From: Takakia lepidozioides
Taxonomy: Eukaryota; Streptophyta; Takakiopsida; Takakiales; Takakiaceae
Length of the DNA: 64,000 bases
Assembly: GCA_030704615.1 (NCBI GenBank)
Contig: CM060733.1
Coordinates: 18,726,001-18,790,000 of the forward strand
Reading direction: 5' to 3'
Part shown: positions 57,195-64,000 of the stretch, one piece after another
Position numbering within the stretch: position 1 is the first letter of the stretch
How the letters are laid out: every line of letters starts with the position of its first letter
Notes under the pieces: generated by a model
Told to the model about the DNA's origin: nothing
Seen by the model: only the letters and a program-made list of their open reading frames with translations
Database searches by the model: none
Program-made: the position numbers and the translations under genes

Positions 57195-58980
57195 CTCTTA
57201 GGAGTGAGACAAGGCCAGATAGCGTGACAGGATTCGCGTCATCTCCTTCAAGCTTCAAACCCATTAGACCTTACATTTTTGAGGATTCACTTTGGGTTGC
57301 AGCTCTTGTTCTCCATGTTTACCGTGCGCGCGCACTTGCAGTTGCCAAACATCCCTTTTCATCTGCGCAGAAGTTCATTCCAACTGTAGAAGACATCGAG
57401 GAACCCACATGGGAAGAACTTCCGCAGACTAAGTGCTCGACATTGTGAAACATTCTGAACAACAGTTAGCGATCGCATCATTGGCAGGACCATTGATAGT
57501 TGAGCTCGCCTAGGACTCCAGGAGTCCATTCGGCACAGCTGATAGATAACCCAGAAGGGCTCTTGCATCTCGCATTGCGTTTCCCTGCCCATATCTGATA
57601 GACCTCAGGTGGGACTCTTTCCTTTCACCACCAAGGAGGTTAAACTTCCCACAGCAGTGAGCTACACTAACCCCAGCAGCTAGTGAATGAGTGTGACTCG
57701 CAGTGCTTGAAGCAGAAGCTGAGGATGTCGAGCCCACCAAACTAGGTTTAGCCGATTCATATCTACATGTCGGATTGCTAGACTGCTTGTGGTGAGAGCT
57801 TGCTGTTCGCCATCATGACCAACAAATGTCAGGCAACGAGAGTATGTTATTTTTACACATACTACAAGCTATGCACGCAGAACTTCACAGAATGAGCTGA
57901 GAGAGAGGAAGGAAGGTATTTCAGAGAAGATGTAGCAATCAAAGTTTGTGCATTGGTGTGAAGAAATGAGCTTCTGAAACATCCACTAAACCTACTCTAA
58001 CATCAGTAACTAACTCTAGAGAGTGACACTAGTTTTTGTGACCAGCGCAGAAGGGCTGAAGAAGATGTTGTCGACCTTCCTACTACTAGACTTGTACTTT
58101 GTTGGTGCTCCTCCGGTTTAGCACTTTCTGGTTATCAGGTATGAGAATTGTTTTTGGTTCATCGATCTGCCAGTAGGTGAAATCGTGAAATCCCTTGTGA
58201 TCCTCATGAAGGCCGCTATGGAATACAAAAAGACTGACAAGAAATTGGTGAGCAGCACCAGGAAATAAAAGCTTGCTGACTTCTGAGCTGTGGCAACATC
58301 CACCTGGTGTAGCAGTACAGTTATCCATATTGCAAACAGACCGTTCTTTCCTATAACAGGCCTCAACAGTCCCTACTGCGACTGTCACTTGACAAAGCCT
58401 CATATCCTATAGGCTCTATGAACACAATCTTACAATACATACTATAATCAACCAAACATCCCTGAAAATGACAATCAATCAACCAAACATCTCTATTCTG
58501 CGGTATCTGCTGCTCATCAGTGACCGACCAAGTTTCAAAGACCATTGTGTCCATTGTAAGCGCCCTTTCTTGAAAAGCGGGGTGCAAACAAAGTGACAAC
58601 AGTGTGGCCCAAATGCAGATTCATCAGAATGCTATGCCTCCACTGCCACTCTACAAAACCTCAAATATGACAGAAAAATATACTGAAAATTGAAATGTGG
58701 CTGGCTAAACAACCTCCAACCACTAACATGAATTGAAGATACACTGCAAAAAGATGTGGTAGTGCACACTGAACAATCTCTAGCATCAAATGGCAGTAGT
58801 TCCTGATTAGGGATGAAACGGCTCTAAACTAAATTGGTCTGGGAATATATACATTCTAATTACAGAGCTCCCCTTGAGAAGAACTATCACAATGTCAATG
58901 GGTTGAGAAATTATTTATTAAAATTTAGATCTGCACCACTAAATTTCGACCCCGAAGGAAAAATGTCAGAAACAGACATG
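57195..58980. other. 3' flanks of two convergent genes
   Basis: The PRUNE-like gene ends at 57194 on the plus strand and SDH2 ends at 58981 on the minus strand, so this is a tail-to-tail spacer that should hold both 3' UTRs. Small open frames on both strands show no motif. Confidence 0.5.
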
Positions 58981-60877
58981 TCATCTTTGCAACTGAAGCC
59001 TCTTGATCCTCTGGATTTGCATGCCAGGATTTAGCCCCTTGGGACAAGCTGCTGCACAGTTCATGATGGTATGGCAGCGGTACAGCTTGAACTTATCATC
59101 CAGTGCCTCGAGCCTCTCTGTGGTGTAATCATCTCGGCTGTCTGCTATCCATCTGCATACAGAAAGACAAATGAGAACACTGCTGACTGAAGCCAAGACC
59201 AAGGGACTTCAACAAGGAGTTCAATCAGATCATATTGCCATTGTCATCACAACATACACAGGGCAGATTACCAAAGCATGAGTTAAGTCTAACAAACCCC
59301 CAAAGATCATAAAGAGAAGGCTACACATCCTTGAACAACATAACTACAGGGTCTCAGGATCCTGAGACATTTCCAGGGGCCCAGGTTTAGGATCTGACTT
59401 GGAAGGATGAAAGCCCCCCATAGCCCCATCCATGGAAGAACTTTAAAGGCTATGCATCTCATAATTAGAGCTCATGTAGGAGTAGAATGACTTCCACAGG
59501 GGACAAGATAAGATCCTGAGCCACATTGAGGGCCCAGGTTTAGGATCTCACTTCAAAGGATGAGACTACTCCAACCATGTAAGGGCTCAAAAGCTGGCTA
59601 CCTTTTCAAAGAAAATGTTTCAGCTGTAGAGAGCCTTAGAAAGATCAATGAACTGAAACAGCCTTCTACCAAAGATGTGGACATCTCATTCTGATGCTTA
59701 CTTATCAACCAATTCTAGACTCCAGAAGGTGACATTTCATCACTCATCCGTTGCTAGGGTTCATATAACCCTGGGTGTACTATCAGTCCAACAACAAGGT
59801 CGAAGAACTAACTGTGCCCAGAGAGCTAGTATCATGTTGAGACTACAATAGAATTGCCAGGACTTCATGATCTCTCCTTAGTCTCGGTATAGATGTAGCG
59901 AGCTGACCAAGAAGGCAGGTGCCACAATTAGGGGACTCATGAAAGAGTGGCTTTACGAAGACCTTCCCCGTTACTCATATATACTCGACCTGTGGCTAGG
60001 GATCCCGGGGGTATGAAGTCTCCTAGTAGGGCAACACTCTCAACAGTGGAAGCTCTCCCAAAGCCCAGGACGTCACCCTATCGAGCTTGGCGGAATGACA
60101 ATACGTGAAAGGTAAAAATGAATGTTCGCTAGACAGACAAACCGGACACCTAAAATGGTGAGATCTCAAATGGGGACGATCAACCAACCTGTGGGCCTGA
60201 AGAAGTGCAGCAGGGCCAAGATACTTGTCGGGGTTCCACCAATAGCTTGGACAGGAGGTGGTGCAGCACGCACACAAAATACACTCGTACATGCCATCCA
60301 GCTTCTTCCTGTCCTCTCTAGATTGCAAATACTCTTTCCCACCAGGAGGGGGCTTCTTCGGCTTCAACCAGGGCTCGATGCTCTTGTACTGGCTGTAGAA
60401 CTGGGTCATGTCCACCACCAAATCTTTCACAACATACATATGCGGCAGGGGTGTAATATTGGTCTCGCTCGACGTATCTGTGTCTATTTTGGTCAAGCAT
60501 GCCAGGCCGTTGACGCCCTGGATGTTCATGGCACATGATCCACAGATGCCTTCCCTGCACGATCTCCGAAAAGCAAGACCCGTGTCAACTTCGTTCTTGA
60601 TCTTGATGAGTGCATCCAACACCATAGGCCCGCACTCGTTTGTGTTGATTGTGAAGGTCTGCAAATGGGGCTTGTCGCTGCGCTCAGGGTCCCATCTGTA
60701 GATCGAAAACTTCTTCAAATTGGGGGGATTGGGGCTGGTCGTGGAAGCTGACTCCGTTCCCTCTGGGGCTGAAGGTGCTAGCGTACTAGACACCGATCGG
60801 AGAGACAGAAGAGAGAAAGCACCCTTTGCCCTGCTCGCCAAAGGTGCCGCCCTGGTAAGAGCAGCCATGGCTGCCAA
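58981..60877 (-). CDS. SDH2: Succinate dehydrogenase iron-sulphur subunit, mitochondrial
   Basis: Two exons (60877-60189 and 59152-58981) join in frame to 286 aa. The subunit carries electrons from the FAD subunit to ubiquinone in complex II of the mitochondrial inner membrane. Residues 1-50 form an Ala/Ser/Arg-rich presequence. The 2Fe-2S ligands are in CREGICGSC (C107, C112, C115) and C127; the 4Fe-4S/3Fe-4S ligands are in [11 protein letters not shown] (C199, C202, C205, C209) and [17 protein letters not shown] (C256, C262, C266). All ligands are present and the length is normal for the plant protein. The intron (60188-59153) has GT and AG ends and splits an Arg codon. The start is the first ATG of MAAMAALTR; the next ATG, three codons on, would also serve. 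Confidence 0.97.
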
Positions 60878-62594
60878 ACTCGAAATACTTCAACAACAAC
60901 AACCCAATCGAGATATATGTCTCGGAACGATCAAACACCCAACTCGGTGCACGATGAGTGCAACAATACCCACCGGGAAGAGAGCACAGAGACTAGCCGT
61001 GTGAACTACAACAGTAAACTCTGACCCCCGAAGAGTCTGTGGTATTTTTACTCATGCATTCTATATGTTTGATCCACCGCTGTAGATGCCCTCACATCTG
61101 GATCAACTCTTATTTCATCACACGTGGAGGAATCGAACAGCACCGAGTACAGAACTGGATGAATTGAAAATGTACACATCAGCAAGGATGTGGCATCTCC
61201 CCCACCTTTCACCTGCAGTTTGCAAGAGATAAAGATAAAGATTCTTTAACGTCCAGTGAATTTACAGAGCCTACTGCTCAACACACAGGCCATCGAGGGC
61301 CCAATGGACGGTCTGAAGGCACATGTTGAAGGATTGAACCCAGGATCACCTAGGTTATGCACAAACACCCAATTACTGGGCTACCTGCTCAAGTGCAGGT
61401 AGAGGGAAGCTTCGGCAGAGATCAGTGGAGGTAAGTAGGTGTACAGGAGAGGAGAGCTGATCACCCAATCCATCCAGTTTCCAGTTTCCAGTTTCCAAGG
61501 AGGCATTCACAAGGGATGAGGAAGTAGTAAGTACATCTCAAACAAGGGAGGAAGAGCCTTTCACAAACAATTCCCAGTTGGATGCCACTGGTAGGAGAGA
61601 GGGAGGTTCTAATGAGGTTGGCAAAGGAGGAGGTGCCCATCTGTAGGTGACCAATTTGGCTTGCAGTCACTAGATTACTGTGAGGCTTCAGTGGGTTTGG
61701 TGAGTACAAAATGGTTTGAAACCCTAGAATGTATGGTTTCAAGTTGTTGAAGTATTGCATTGAAGTATGAAATCAATGAGGCGCACTAGAAGATATATGG
61801 CAAGAGGTTGAAGTTCTTATCAGTGAAATAGAACGTTTCATTGCAAAGTAATGGTGTGAGTTTCACATATTCCTATGATTGCAAGTCTCCAGGGCATTCT
61901 GTCGTTGGAGATGCTACATGTAGTATTGATTTAGCAGCTAAAGGTTTCATAGAAACCAGCACTTGCCTTGAGGAATTGTCAGAGGCTCAAGGACTAGTGG
62001 CGATGATTTTACAATGACATACCGGCAACCTCTGGGATAGGACAAACACAAGATGGTACTATATCTTGAGAGTACCTGCACAACAGTATAAACGTATAAA
62101 CATTGTTGTTCTAATTTGACATTAGTGTCCTCTTAAGTTTGCACTCGGATTCGAGACAAATCATGTAATGATATGGTTTATGGGAACTCCTTGCACAATG
62201 AACCTTAGCGAAGGCTGGATCGTATAGGGTTTGCAGAGCATCATATAACTAAAACAAAGGAGGATCATGTTATTGACAAAGGCCTTCCGGTACAGAAAGG
62301 AAGGCCTGCTTTTAGTTCCAACCCTAATAAAAACTTTTAGAGTATCAACCTTGGGCACCTGCTTGGAAAGTGAATAACCTTACCATATAACTGCAATCCC
62401 ACCAGTCTACAATGTGCAAGCCTGTGCTGTCCACAGCTCTAAAGTTGCATTTACTGAGATCATATTATCAGGGTGCATTCATAACCCACATTGGCCAGAC
62501 AACAACTTCCACTACAGGAAGGAAACATGCTATAGACACGTTGTCGCCAAGAAACTGACAAGATATAGAATGATGGAGACTCTTCTGCTTCAAG
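60878..62594. other. Spacer upstream of SDH2, with a possible SINE
   Basis: The 5' UTR and promoter of SDH2 should lie just right of 60877; no TATA box is claimed. At about 61225-61400 on the minus strand there is an A-box-like TAGCCCAGTAATTGG and a B-box GGGTTCAATCC at tRNA spacing, followed by an A/T-rich tail (AATCTTTATCTTTATCTC on the minus strand), so a SINE is likely. A minor tandem repeat (CAGTTTC units) lies at 61476-61496. Confidence 0.45.
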
Positions 62595-63809
62595 CTATCT
62601 CTTGAACATGAGTCTCTCGTACAATGCAAGGAGATCCTTCTTGGCAGGGTTGCGCAGTAGCAAAACTTCGTTCCCAAAACCAGCTTCAGTCAACTTGACC
62701 TTGAGCTTATTCACAGTGAACTTCGTGTAATCAGACGCCCGTTCCTTTGCAACCTCATTAGAGCCGTAGTCTTCCTCCACCTCCACCCCCTTAGCATGTG
62801 CCAAGCTACTGCCATTGTCGAAGTGCTGCTCCATCCTACCCCTTTTTTGGCTTGCAACCTCAATGTCCATATCCTGGGGTGCGGATTCGCCCCCCGTCTC
62901 ATCCATCCGAGGTCTCTTACTTCGTGACGAGGTAGCGGGCGTCTCTGTGTAGGCTCTTAGCCGTGTGTCAAGTGCCGCCTCATGGTTGCGCACAGACATC
63001 AGCTGTGTTTGAAGAGCATCAAGCTCTGCCTGGACAGTTTGGACTTGCAATGACAGCGCTTCAGCACGGCTGCTTGCCTCCACTTTTGCAGCTCTTTCAC
63101 TGGCCAACAAGCTTTCAAACGCTTCTACCGTTTTTGTCCCCTGCTCCTGTGAGGATTTCAACAGCTCTGCCACCTCCTGCTCCCTTTCATCTAGATGTCG
63201 TTCCAATGATGTGGCCCGCAAAATCGCTTCCCTCTCTGCCAGCTTTGCCCTTTCGATTTCCTGCTACCACAATTGCACAGAACATGTTTTTTCGGACATG
63301 TCAAATGGCACCTAACAAGCTTGGTCATGCTACTCTCTGACTCTGCCCTCATCAGCATGTTTAAGATCCAAGTAGGATGTAAAGCTTCGGGCTCTCACTG
63401 AAAGGGTCCCAAAAGATACCTGAGTCAACTCCTCTCTCTCTCTCTGGAGCACCTCAGACCGTCGCTCAGAACATTCCACTGCAGCCAGCCTTTCCACAGC
63501 CAATCGCTCTGTCTCCAGCTTCTCCTTCTCCATCACTGTTGCCTCAAGCTGGGCCTTCCCCGCCATTTCAATGGCACGTTTTGCATCTTGCTCAGCCTCT
63601 TGTTGCTTTTGTTTGGCTTCCTTCATGTGCTTCACCAACTCAGTCATGCGCTGTTCGACAATCTGTGTCTCTCCGTGGGACTTGGCCAGATCCTTCTCTA
63701 CTGTCGAAGTCAAAGATTTGGCAGCCTCTACCTCTAATTGAAGGAGCCGCATCTCAGACTTTAGCGTCCTCAACTCTTCTTCTTGACTGGTGACTTTGGA
63801 TTCGTGCTC
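62595..63809 (-). CDS. Guanylate-binding-protein-like, C-terminal coiled-coil part (partial)
   Basis: Two exons (63809-63420 and 63260-62595) are joined by a GT-AG intron; the 5' part lies beyond the right edge. The first exon and the start of the second encode a long heptad-like coiled coil (TLKSEMRLLQLEVEAAKSL; HLDEREQEVAELLKSS; RAEALSLQVQTVQAEL). A basic/acidic linker with SRSKRPRMDETGG (possible nuclear signal) follows. The protein ends YTKFTVNKLKVKLTEAGFG and then LLLRNPAKKDLLALYERL. That ending is characteristic of plant GBP-like large GTPases with a long helical tail, implicated in nuclear condensates and defence. The GTPase domain is not in view, so the family rests on the C-terminus. 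Confidence 0.72.
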
Positions 63810-64000
63810 CTAAGAGAGAAACACCCATACATCATTCATAATACTCAAATGACCACATACATATACATATATAAGCATGGTCAAGTGCGTTAGACATTAT
63901 CAAATATAAGGATACGTGTAATTGTTTCCCACACATGGGTTCAGACACGTGATACATGACTTCTAAATTAGTACTGCTCAATAGTGGCCCCCTGTGGAAA
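63810..64000. other. Intron of the GBP-like gene to the window edge
   Basis: The exon at 63809 starts after a CTTAG acceptor, so the remaining 190 bp are presumed intron. No further exon is recognisable. Confidence 0.5.

Noticed and set aside
57359-57740. A small minus-strand gene downstream of the PRUNE-like gene
   Set aside because: The frames are short, lack motifs and lie in the presumed 3' UTR region of the PRUNE-like gene.
60122-60701. Plus-strand frames of about 100-138 codons
   Set aside because: Shadows of the SDH2 first exon, which has every iron-sulphur ligand on the minus strand.

Overview
The window is nuclear DNA from a land plant. The evidence is multi-exon genes with GT-AG introns, a plant-type mitochondrial succinate dehydrogenase iron-sulphur subunit, a plant guanylate-binding-protein tail, fragments of plant PPR and OSB genes, plant L1 LINEs and CACTA elements. 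The PPR wording, the large amount of decayed transposon sequence and the presence of a PRUNE-type DHH phosphoesterase suggest a seed-free plant (fern, lycophyte or moss). That placement is inference.

Layout. 0-7 kb holds decayed retroelement fragments: a LINE zf-RVT tail, the 3' part of an RNase H LINE with an apparent restriction-like endonuclease tail and a hairpin-rich 3' end, and two copies of a 250-bp direct repeat. 7-18 kb is an L1-type LINE whose RT has lost its core by internal deletion. Its endonuclease domain is split by a complete CACTA transposon (10149-15028; matching ends, TCT target duplication). That CACTA carries fragments of PPR and OSB-like (organellar ssDNA-binding) genes. 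18-21.8 kb holds a second copy of the PPR/OSB cargo and the right end of another CACTA family. 21.8-25.6 kb holds tandem palindrome-bearing repeats followed by a Mutator-like transposase gene. 26-43 kb is mostly read on the minus strand. It contains three decayed FCP1-like HAD phosphatase copies, a decayed lysine-rich gene and an intact-looking six-exon, 670-aa gene (40493-43018) with a possible ParB/Srx-like domain. At least 14 copies of a GC-rich palindrome around GCGCGATCGCGC are scattered through this stretch. A CACTA left end lies 7 bp upstream of the ATG of the 670-aa gene. 43-48.2 kb holds an in-frame duplicated PPR fragment, a foldback element with CACTA-like ends and a tRNA-derived SINE.

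The last 14 kb is ordinary gene space: a PRUNE-like DHH/DHHA2 phosphoesterase gene (plus strand, 50.5-57.2 kb) with an in-frame exon duplication, SDH2 (minus strand, two exons, complete) and the 3' part of a guanylate-binding-protein-like gene (minus strand, running off the right edge).

The conserved genes at the right end are unrelated to each other in function, so no operon-like logic applies. The most unusual parts are the 26-43 kb palindrome-studded region and the recurrent PPR/OSB cargo of the CACTA elements.
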